From contig CABSMN010000094.1 of the NCBI GenBank assembly GCA_902478765.1, forward strand, positions 1 through 5,563: 5,563 bases of DNA. The letters run 5' to 3'. The stretch comes from an uncultured Collinsella sp. (GTDB taxonomy: Bacteria; Actinomycetota; Coriobacteriia; Coriobacteriales; Coriobacteriaceae). Position numbers and translations under genes: made by a program. A model generated the notes under the pieces. It ran no database searches and was not told the DNA's origin. It saw only the letters and a program-made list of their open reading frames with translations. Below, in pieces: positions 1 to 4,945 of the stretch (its first letter is position 1; each line of letters starts with the position of its first letter).

Positions 1-43
1 GGCGTGGGCGGAGGACTTGGTTGTTGGGAATACGTGTCCCGGT

Positions 44-73
44 CGCTGTTTCGCGGCTTTGCCGCGAAAGGCG
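44..73. repeat. Hairpin in repeat copy 1
   Basis: TTTCGCGGC (49-57) pairs perfectly with GCCGCGAAA (61-69) around a TTT loop. The stem extends outward past a bulged G48, with CGCT (44-47) against GGCG (70-73) including one U.G wobble. An 8-bp palindrome GGCGCGCC (70-77) overlaps its right edge. There is no following T-run, so it is not a standard intrinsic terminator. Confidence 0.7.
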
Positions 74-125
74 CGCCGCTTTGGGGCGAGTGGAGGATGT
101 GGTTGTTGCAGTGGCTTGTCCCCTT

Positions 126-153
126 CGCTGTTTCGCGCTTTGCGCGAAAAGCG
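126..153. repeat. Hairpin in repeat copy 2
   Basis: TTTCGCGC (131-138) pairs with GCGCGAAA (142-149) around a TTT loop. CGCT (126-129) pairs with AGCG (150-153) past a bulged G130. This is the counterpart of the copy-1 hairpin, one base pair shorter. The overlapping palindrome is here AGCGCGCT (150-157), differing from copy 1 at both symmetric ends so that symmetry is kept. No T-run follows. Confidence 0.7.
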
Positions 154-226
154 CGCTACTTTGGGATGGGTGGGGAACGTGGTTGTTGCGGCAACTGATC
201 CCCGCGACAAATTACCCTCGGCATAC

Positions 227-254
227 TTGCGCGAGCGATTGCTCGTGCTACACT
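227..254 (+). promoter_or_regulatory. Candidate promoter for the riboflavin transport operon
   Basis: TTGCGC (227-232) resembles a -35 box and TACACT (249-254) a -10 box, with a 16-bp spacer. A TG at 246-247 gives the extended form TGCTACACT. Transcription would start near 258-262, just upstream of the FMN aptamer. The spacer is filled by an 8-bp inverted repeat (GCGCGAGC 229-236 against GCTCGTGC 241-248, one G.T pair), which could be an operator or a coincidence. This is a motif match only. Confidence 0.4.
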
Positions 255-262
255 TGCAAGTG

Positions 263-445
263 CTGTTTCAGGGCGGGGTGGAATTCCCCACTGGCGGTAA
301 ATTGGGCGGTGCCAAAGGGGTACCGTGGCGTAGGCGAGGCGTCTGCGACCGAGCCGATGAGTCCGCGACCCGGGTGTGCGTTGGTTCGCATGCCGGCTGA
401 ACTGGTGAGATTCCAGTACCAACGGTTAGAGTCCGGATGAAAGAG
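263..445 (+). promoter_or_regulatory. FMN riboswitch (RFN element)
   Basis: The conserved blocks of the FMN aptamer occur in order: GGGCGGGGTGG with CCCCACTGGCGGTAAA (271-301), GAGTCCGCGACCC (359-371), a TGCG/CGCA hairpin (377-390), an ACTGG/CCAGT hairpin (401-417) and AGAGTCCGGATG (428-439). The variable arm between the first two blocks is long, about 57 nt (302-358). P1 can be drawn as CTGTTTC (263-269) with GAAAGAG (439-445), one G.G mismatch. The family binds FMN and represses riboflavin synthesis or uptake genes. No terminator-like hairpin plus T-run lies between the aptamer and the gene, and the ribosome-binding site touches P1. Translational control by sequestering that site is therefore the likely mode (inference). 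Confidence 0.95.
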
Positions 446-453
446 GCAGGTGA
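446..453 (+). promoter_or_regulatory. Ribosome-binding site of ribU, adjoining riboswitch P1
   Basis: GCAGGTGA lies 4 nt before the ATG at 458 and directly after the 3' strand of P1. It decides the start. The in-frame ATG at 437 lies inside the conserved GGATG of the aptamer and has no ribosome-binding site of its own, so the start at 458 is preferred. Confidence 0.7.
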
Positions 454-457
454 TCTT

Positions 458-1048
458 ATGTCTGAACAGTCGCAGCATATCCATTTTGAAAACACGAATA
501 GGTGGAGCACCAAACAGCTCGTTACCATGGCGCTGATGTGCGCCTTGGGCGCCCTGTTTATGTATGTGCAGCTGCCCATTCTTCCCTCGGCGCCGTTTTT
601 GACGTATGACCCGTCGCTGGTGCCGGCGATGGTGTGCGGGTTTGCGTACGGCCCTGGTGCCGGTACTGCTGTTGCCGCCATGGCGATCGTTATCCATGCG
701 CTCACTACGGGTGACTGGGTCGGCGCGCTTATGAACCTGGTTGCCACGCTGGGCTATATTCTGCCCGCGGCGATCGTCTACCAAAAGATGCACACCTACA
801 AGGGTGCCGTGATTGGCCTGGCGCTCGGCGTCATTGCCGCTACGGCGCTGTCCATGGTCGCGAACCTGACCATCGGCGTTTGGTTCTGGTATGGCTCGGC
901 CGATGTGATTCTGCCGCTCATGCTTCCCGCCGTGCTGCCGTTTAATCTCATCAAGACCATGCTCAACTCGGTGCTCACGCTTGCAGTGTACAAAGCGGTC
1001 TCCAACCTCATCACGCCTAAAAAGGACCAGGTCAAAGGCCGCGCATGA
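458..1048 (+). CDS. ribU: ECF transporter S component, riboflavin-specific (RibU)
   Basis: This 196-residue integral membrane protein is the substrate-binding subunit of an energy-coupling factor (ECF) importer; it captures riboflavin for uptake. About five or six hydrophobic helices are visible (roughly residues 21-40, 54-80, 88-109, 114-137 and 152-182) after a short polar N-terminus. RibU-like features are the loop after helix 1 (PFLTYDPSLVPAM, 46-58, matching the D-x-S-x-x-P pattern), MNLVA (92-96), and VLPFN (159-163) near the last helix. The FMN riboswitch immediately upstream independently indicates riboflavin as substrate. Length is normal for the family. Its stop overlaps the next start as ATGA, so translation is probably coupled. 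The start at 458 is chosen over the ATG at 437, which belongs to the riboswitch. Another flavin precursor as ligand cannot be excluded. Confidence 0.9.
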   Translation: MSEQSQHIHFENTNRWSTKQLVTMALMCALGALFMYVQLPILPSAPFLTYDPSLVPAMVCGFAYGPGAGTAVAAMAIVIHALTTGDWVGALMNLVATLGYILPAAIVYQKMHTYKGAVIGLALGVIAATALSMVANLTIGVWFWYGSADVILPLMLPAVLPFNLIKTMLNSVLTLAVYKAVSNLITPKKDQVKGRA

Positions 1049-2949
1049 TTGAGTGTCGGGGCATCTCATTTAGCTACGACGGCACTGCGAAAGCGCTCGA
1101 CGGCATCGATCTGAACATCGCGGACGGCGAGTTTTTCTGCATCCTCGGTGGCAATGGGTCGGGCAAGTCGACGTTTGCCAAGCATCTGAATGCGCTGCTG
1201 CAGCCCGATGCGGGCACGGTACGTATCAACGGTATGGATGCGTCCGATCCCGAGCTGGTCTACGACATTCGTTCGACCGCAGGCATGGTGTTCCAGAATC
1301 CCGACGACCAGTTGGTGGCAACGCTTGTCGAAGATGACGTTGCGTTCGGTCCCGAAAACCTTGGCGTTCCATCGGCGCAAATTGCGCAGCGCGTACGCGA
1401 GGCGCTGAAGGGCGTGGGCCTGGTGGGCTTTGAGCGTCACGAGACCTATGCGCTCTCGGGTGGCCAAAAGCAACGCGTGGCGCTTGCTGGCGTGCTTGCC
1501 ATGGAACCGCGCGTGCTCATCTTGGATGAGGCTTCCTCGATGCTCGATCCGCGTGGACGCAAGGGCCTCATGAAGGCTTGCCGCGCGTTGCATGATCGTG
1601 GCATGACCATCGTGATGATTACGCACTTTATGGAAGAGGCCGCCGAGGCCGATCGTGTCGCGGTGTTTCGGGCGGGGCGCGTTGCCATGCTCGGTACGCC
1701 CGAGGAGATTCTGACGCGGGCAGATGGGCTCGTGGAGCTCAACCTGGATATGCCGGCGTCGTGCTGCTTGGGCACGGCGCTTCGTGCGAAGGGCGTGCCC
1801 GTTCATGCGCAGGTGCGCGAGGTGGATATGGTCGCCGAGGTTGCGCAGGTATATGCCGACCGGAGTGGGGAAGACACCGCAGGGCGGCCTTCTGCATCCG
1901 ATTCTCGTGTGCTCGACAACGCCTCCTCTGCAACCGATGGGACAGCCGTGTCGGAGCCCGTCATCGAGATTTCGCACCTCTCGCATAGTTACTCGCTGAG
2001 TGCTCGCGAGCGCCGTCGATGGCGCAAGCGCTCGGCCACTGCGGGCAAATCGAATAAACAGGCTCTCTGGGGAAACGACCCCAGCAGCCCGTGGGCGCTG
2101 CGCGATGTATCTCTGACGGTGCGTCGCGGCGAGTTCCTGGGTTTAGCAGGTCATACCGGTTCGGGTAAGTCGACGCTGGTCCAGCATCTCAACGGTTTGA
2201 TTCGCCCCCAGGAGGGATTCGTTCGCGCGCTGGGGCTCGATCTGTCAAACAAGAAAGACGCCGCCGCGGTTAAGGCCAAGGTCGGCGTGGTGTTTCAATA
2301 TCCCGAGCGTCAGCTGTTTGCCGAAACCGTGACGCAGGACGTGGCGTTTGGCCCGCACAACCTTGGCTTGCCGCAAGATGAAGTCGACCGTCGCGTCGAG
2401 TCGTCGCTCTCGCGCGTGGGCCTCGACCTTTCCACGGTCGGCGACAAGAGTCCCTTTGAGCTTTCGGGCGGTCAGCAACGGCGTGTGGCGTTTGCCGGTG
2501 TGCTCGCCATGGAGCCCGAGGTCCTGGTACTCGATGAACCCATGGCGGGGCTCGATCCGGCTGCGCGCAGGGATTTCCTTGAGCTTATCGATCGACTTCA
2601 CCGCGATGGCCTGACCGTTGTCATGGTTTCGCATAGTATGGATGACCTGGCCAACTGCTGCGACCGCATCGTCGTGATGAACGAAGGTGCGGTGTTTGCC
2701 GAGGGAACCCCCGCGCAGGTGTTTGCACATGCCGATGAGCTCAAGTCGATCGGCTTGGGCGTTCCCGCCGCCCAGCGCATGGCGTTGGCGCTCGCGGAAG
2801 CGGGCGTGCCGCTGCGTTGCGGCGGGCTCTATACGGTTGAGTCGCTGGCCGACGAGCTGACAGATTTGCTGATCGGTCGCTCAGACGGTCCTTCTAACGT
2901 CGCGGACATTGCTAAATCCAAGACGGTCGCGCGAGAGGAGGGCTGCTAA
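1045..2949 (+). CDS. ecfA: ECF transporter ATPase, fused EcfA-EcfA' double ABC protein
   Basis: A 634-residue protein with two complete ABC ATPase domains, which power the ECF importer by ATP hydrolysis on the cytoplasmic side. Domain 1 (about 1-235): Walker A GGNGSGKST (35-43), Q-loop Gln84 in FQNPDDQ, signature LSGGQ (137-141), Walker B VLILDE (157-162) and switch His194. Domain 2 (about 306-575): Walker A GHTGSGKST (369-377), Gln418 in FQYPERQ, signature LSGGQ (473-477), Walker B VLVLDE (493-498) and His530. Both Walker B motifs end in Glu, so both sites look active. Most ECF systems use two separate ATPase genes of about 280 residues; here they are one chain. A Ser/Ala/Asp-rich linker spans about 271-305. 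An unusual basic stretch (RERRRWRKR, 321-329) interrupts the start of domain 2. The ribosome-binding site AAAGG (1034-1038) sits inside ribU; the start overlaps the ribU stop, and the end overlaps ecfT by one base (TAATG). Confidence 0.95.
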   Translation: MIECRGISFSYDGTAKALDGIDLNIADGEFFCILGGNGSGKSTFAKHLNALLQPDAGTVRINGMDASDPELVYDIRSTAGMVFQNPDDQLVATLVEDDVAFGPENLGVPSAQIAQRVREALKGVGLVGFERHETYALSGGQKQRVALAGVLAMEPRVLILDEASSMLDPRGRKGLMKACRALHDRGMTIVMITHFMEEAAEADRVAVFRAGRVAMLGTPEEILTRADGLVELNLDMPASCCLGTALRAKGVPVHAQVREVDMVAEVAQVYADRSGEDTAGRPSASDSRVLDNASSATDGTAVSEPVIEISHLSHSYSLSARERRRWRKRSATAGKSNKQALWGNDPSSPWALRDVSLTVRRGEFLGLAGHTGSGKSTLVQHLNGLIRPQEGFVRALGLDLSNKKDAAAVKAKVGVVFQYPERQLFAETVTQDVAFGPHNLGLPQDEVDRRVESSLSRVGLDLSTVGDKSPFELSGGQQRRVAFAGVLAMEPEVLVLDEPMAGLDPAARRDFLELIDRLHRDGLTVVMVSHSMDDLANCCDRIVVMNEGAVFAEGTPAQVFAHADELKSIGLGVPAAQRMALALAEAGVPLRCGGLYTVESLADELTDLLIGRSDGPSNVADIAKSKTVAREEGC

Positions 2950-3749
2950 TGGAGGCGTTTTCGTTTGGCAGCTACTATCCCGGCGATAGTGCAATCCACC
3001 GCCTGGACCCGCGAACTAAGTTGCTCTTGGGCTTTGTGTTTCTGATCACGACGCTCACGGTTGGCAGCTTCCGCGGACTGGTCCCGGTCGCAATCTTCGT
3101 TGTTCTGATCTATACCGTGTCTCGGGTGCCGGTTCGTCGCGTTCTGTCGTCGATGGCGCCGCTGCTGGCAATCGTCGTCGTGGTCGCGGTGCTCAACTTG
3201 TTTACCGATCAGAGTGGGCGCATCCTGTGGCAGCTCGGCTTTCTGCGGATAAGCGAGGGCTCGCTGCATTCCGCCGCTTTTATGACCTGCCGTCTGACCT
3301 TGATGATGGCCGGTATGAGCGCTATTACGCTCACCACACCGACGCTCGACCTCACCGCGGGCTTTGAGCGTCTGCTCGCACCGTTTGCGCGTGTGGGACT
3401 TCCTGCGCACGAGCTCGGCATGATCATGGGCATCGCGTTGCGCTTTATGCCGCAGTTCGCCACCGAGATGAAGCAGACGGCGGACGCGCAGGCAAGCCGC
3501 GGTGCACGCGTAACGGGTGGCCCGCTCGGCGGCGTGCGTATGCTCGGCAGTGTGGCGATTCCACTGTTCACGGGCGTGTTCCGTCATGCCGAGACGCTGT
3601 CTGCCGCCATGGATGCACGCTGCTATCACGGCGAGCAGGGCCGCACGCGTCTGCATGCGCTTGCATTTCGCCGCGGGGATGCGCTGGCTGCGGTGGTGAC
3701 GATGCTGCTGTTTGCGTGTGTCATCGTCGTCAACCTTCAACTTGTTTAG
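2949..3749 (+). CDS. ecfT: ECF transporter transmembrane component EcfT
   Basis: This 266-residue membrane protein joins the S component to the ATPases and transmits the ATP-driven movement. The family signature near the N-terminus is clear (SYYPGDSAIHRLDPRTKL, 8-25). Hydrophobic helices lie at roughly 24-58, 66-86, 107-128 and 244-264. Between the last two is the long amphipathic coupling region, with the first Ala-Arg-Gly-type motif as SRG (183-185) and the second as ARC (223-225, in AMDARCY). In the family these motifs contact the ATPase grooves; the usual Gly of the second is Cys here. A strong ribosome-binding site, AGAGGAGGG (2934-2942), lies inside the ATPase gene 6 nt before the start. 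The TAATG overlap implies translational coupling. Three cassette genes together fit a self-contained riboflavin importer, though EcfT and the ATPases could also serve S components encoded elsewhere. Confidence 0.93.
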   Translation: MEAFSFGSYYPGDSAIHRLDPRTKLLLGFVFLITTLTVGSFRGLVPVAIFVVLIYTVSRVPVRRVLSSMAPLLAIVVVVAVLNLFTDQSGRILWQLGFLRISEGSLHSAAFMTCRLTLMMAGMSAITLTTPTLDLTAGFERLLAPFARVGLPAHELGMIMGIALRFMPQFATEMKQTADAQASRGARVTGGPLGGVRMLGSVAIPLFTGVFRHAETLSAAMDARCYHGEQGRTRLHALAFRRGDALAAVVTMLLFACVIVVNLQLV

Positions 3750-3779
3750 GCGCGATTCGAGCGCAAGAAAGGGGTCCCT

Positions 3780-4226
3780 ATGACCGACAACGACCGCACA
3801 GCTCAGCTTGAGCGCGCCTGCTCGTATCTCAGGCGCATTCCGGCGTGGTATCTGGCCACGACCGATGTGGCCGACGGGCATCAGCCTCGCGTGAGGCCGT
3901 TTTCGTTTGCCATGGTCGATGAAGGTAAGCTGTGGTTTTGCACGTCGCGCGACAAGGATGTGTGGGCGGAGCTGAGTGCGAATCCCAAGTTTGAGCTCTC
4001 GGGCTGGAAGCCGGGGGAATGCTGGATCGTATTGACCGGCGAAGCCGCACTTGAGGACGACGCAGTTGCGAGCGACAAGGTGCGTCAAGCGGGTTTTAAG
4101 CACATGGTGGGCATCGGCGAGGAACACGAGAGTGCCAACGACGGCCGCCTTGCTTTCTTTTCGGTCCGCAACATTGCCGCGCGCTTCTGTGATATCGACG
4201 GCAGCGAGGAGCGCCTGGAGCTCTAG
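3780..4226 (+). CDS. PNPOx-like flavin-binding split-barrel protein (copy 1)
   Basis: A 148-residue cytoplasmic protein of the pyridoxamine 5'-phosphate oxidase-like fold, a small beta-barrel that usually binds FMN (sometimes F420 or haem) as a dimer. Supporting patterns are PAWYLAT (21-27), QPRVRPFSFA (35-44), GKLWFCT (49-55) and KDVWAEL (59-65), the typical run of barrel strands and phosphate-contacting basic residues. The true substrate is unknown. It lacks the full length (about 210-220 residues) of a genuine pyridoxamine phosphate oxidase, so a role in vitamin B6 synthesis is unlikely; a small flavin reductase or flavin-holding protein is more plausible. The start has a good ribosome-binding site, GAAAGGGG (3767-3774). 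It follows ecfT by 30 bp with no terminator, so co-transcription under FMN control is likely. A paralogue follows. Confidence 0.85.
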   Translation: MTDNDRTAQLERACSYLRRIPAWYLATTDVADGHQPRVRPFSFAMVDEGKLWFCTSRDKDVWAELSANPKFELSGWKPGECWIVLTGEAALEDDAVASDKVRQAGFKHMVGIGEEHESANDGRLAFFSVRNIAARFCDIDGSEERLEL

Positions 4227-4277
4227 CGCGTCTCAAATTAACTACCCGTTCCGAATTAGCTAGCGCCAGGAGGACAC

Positions 4278-4688
4278 ATGGACGGATTGAATACGGTGTT
4301 GGAGTATCTGACGTCGGTGCCGGCATGGTATTTGGCGACGAGCGTTGACGGACAGCCTCATGTGCGTCCGTTTTCGTTTGCGCAGATCCAGGACGGCAAG
4401 CTGTGGTTTGTAACAGCGCGCACCAAAGATGTGTGGCAAGAGCTGCTGCAAAACCAGCGCTTTGAGGCCACGAGTTGGTGGCCGGGCCATGGCTGGCTCA
4501 TCTTGCGCGGGCGTGCCGGCTTGGATGACCGGGCTTTAGGCGAAATGCGCGAAGCCGGGTGGAAGCATCTAGAGCACCTGGGCGAGCACTATGAGGGGCC
4601 TAACGACCCCACGCTCGTCTTCTTTAGCGTCGAGGATCCCGAGGCTTTTATCTGCAATCACGACGAATGGGTGCCGGTCGAGCTCTAG
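4278..4688 (+). CDS. PNPOx-like flavin-binding split-barrel protein (copy 2)
   Basis: A 136-residue paralogue of the preceding gene; by eye about half of the aligned residues are identical. Shared motifs are PAWYLAT (15-21), GQPHVRPFSFA (25-35), GKLWF (40-44), KDVWQEL (50-56), the W-PG-W core (67-73), AGWKH (93-97), FFSV (115-118) and the C-terminal EL. Differences are a 3-residue deletion after strand 1, a 2-residue deletion near residue 88 and a shorter, more aromatic C-terminus ending HDEWVPVEL. The start has a near-perfect ribosome-binding site AGGAGG (4268-4273), 4 nt before the ATG. The 51-bp gap before it shows no convincing promoter or terminator. The protein is expected to bind FMN and act in the cytoplasm; the divergence suggests that the copies have different substrates. 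Confidence 0.85.
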   Translation: MDGLNTVLEYLTSVPAWYLATSVDGQPHVRPFSFAQIQDGKLWFVTARTKDVWQELLQNQRFEATSWWPGHGWLILRGRAGLDDRALGEMREAGWKHLEHLGEHYEGPNDPTLVFFSVEDPEAFICNHDEWVPVEL

Positions 4689-4721
4689 CCAGCTGGCTCA
4701 TCCTAACAACTTGGTTTTCGC

Positions 4722-4784
4722 ATGGGCGGGCCCCGTATTGCCCGGCGCCGTTGGGAGCGCCGGTCAATACGGGGCCCGCTCCAT
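4722..4784 (+). terminator. Long hairpin, probable terminator of the flavin operon
   Basis: GCGGGCCCCGTATTG (4726-4740) pairs perfectly with CAATACGGGGCCCGC (4765-4779). After one C/T mismatch, CCGGCGC (4742-4748) pairs with GCGCCGG (4757-4763) around an 8-nt loop. The base extends as ATGG (4722-4725) with CCAT (4781-4784) past a bulged T4780. The stem totals about 26 bp. It sits 33 nt after the stop of the last flavin gene. Only TTTG follows, so the usual U-tract is weak; it could be a 3' stabilising structure, a Rho-linked site or a conserved intergenic palindrome instead. Confidence 0.6.
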
Positions 4785-4823
4785 TTGTCAATTCCTTCAA
4801 GCGAATGTGTCGGGAATGTTTCA

Positions 4824-4860
4824 ATGCATGAATATGCAAGCCATTTACGTATTCATGCAT
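4824..4860 (+). promoter_or_regulatory. ArgR operator-like inverted repeat upstream of argC
   Basis: ATGCATGAATA (4824-4834) and TATTCATGCAT (4850-4860) form a perfect 11-bp inverted repeat with a 15-bp spacer. Each arm contains TGAATA/TATTCA, the half-site of the ARG box bound by the arginine repressor ArgR. CATGAATATGCAAGCCAT (4827-4844) matches the Bacillus-type ARG box at about 13 of 18 positions. The left arm also forms its own palindrome TGCAT-GAAT-ATGCA (4825-4838). It lies just upstream of the candidate -10 for argC, where a repressor would block polymerase. The half-site spacing is wider than in a single classical box, so the exact layout is uncertain. Confidence 0.65.
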
Positions 4861-4867
4861 CTTTTGG

Positions 4868-4876
4868 TGCTAAAGT
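4868..4876 (+). promoter_or_regulatory. Candidate extended -10 promoter for argC
   Basis: TGCTAAAGT contains the extended -10 TG followed by TAAAGT (4871-4876). No good -35 box sits at normal spacing; that region is occupied by the right arm of the putative ArgR operator, as expected for a repressible promoter. A rival reading is TTGGTG (4865-4870) with CATAAC (4889-4894) at 18 bp. Confidence 0.4.
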
Positions 4877-4899
4877 TTCAACCCACTTCATAACGACCG

Positions 4900-4943
4900 C
4901 TGCGAAATGCGCATCGGTGCATAAATCGCAGACAAGGAGTCTG
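4900..4943 (+). promoter_or_regulatory. Structured argC leader with ribosome-binding site in a hairpin loop
   Basis: AAGGAG (4934-4939) lies 6 nt before the ATG. It is flanked by CAGAC (4929-4933) and GTCTG (4939-4943), which pair perfectly so that AAGGA forms the loop. A second, overlapping stem is possible: CTGCGA (4900-4905) with TCGCAG (4926-4931), enclosing TGCGC (4908-4912) with GTGCA (4917-4921). The two outer stems share 4929-4931 and so exclude each other. Regulation through this switch is inference. Confidence 0.4.
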
Positions 4944-4945
4944 AT

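Larger units (their letters stand above)
4..203. repeat. Tandem ~80-bp repeat, about 2.4 copies, non-coding
   Basis: The same block recurs three times. The octamer GGTTGTTG lies at 19-26, 101-108 and 181-188 (periods 82 and 80), each preceded by a similar G-rich stretch such as GTGGGGAACGT. Copies 1 and 2 continue with CGCTGTTTCGCG, a hairpin, an 8-bp palindrome and CTTTGGG. Copy 3 stops after the octamer and runs into unrelated sequence near 203. Frames that cross the block give low-complexity Trp/Arg/Cys-rich peptides with no recognisable domain, so I read it as intergenic. It may be a family of dispersed intergenic repeats or the 3' untranslated end of a gene upstream of the window; the sequence alone does not decide. 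Confidence 0.8.

Noticed and set aside
4..203. CRISPR array
   Set aside because: The units are about 80 bp and similar throughout, with no short identical repeats separated by unique spacers.
21..440. Open frames on the + strand across the repeats and riboswitch
   Set aside because: They translate repeated, Trp/Arg/Cys-rich sequence and run through the riboswitch core; no family resemblance and no good ribosome-binding site.
437..457. Upstream in-frame ATG giving ribU seven more residues
   Set aside because: The ATG lies in the conserved 3' GGATG of the FMN aptamer and lacks a ribosome-binding site; the ATG at 458 has one.
439..457. Transcription terminator as riboswitch expression platform
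   Set aside because: There are only about 12 nt between P1 and the start codon, with no T-run or separate hairpin.
248..1069. 273-codon minus-strand open frame opposite ribU and the riboswitch
   Set aside because: Antisense to strongly supported features on the other strand; the translation is low-complexity and charged.
1066..1986. 306-codon minus-strand open frame opposite the first ATPase domain
   Set aside because: Shadow of a certain ABC ATPase gene; no recognisable motifs of its own.
2946..4127. 393-codon open frame on the minus strand
   Set aside because: It lies antisense to ecfT and the first flavin-binding gene; the His/Arg/Gln-rich translation has no domain and is what high-GC coding DNA gives on its complement.
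4227..4277. Promoter between the two flavin-binding genes
   Set aside because: The AT-rich stretch has an AATTA direct repeat and a GCTAGC palindrome, but no -35/-10 pair at acceptable spacing.
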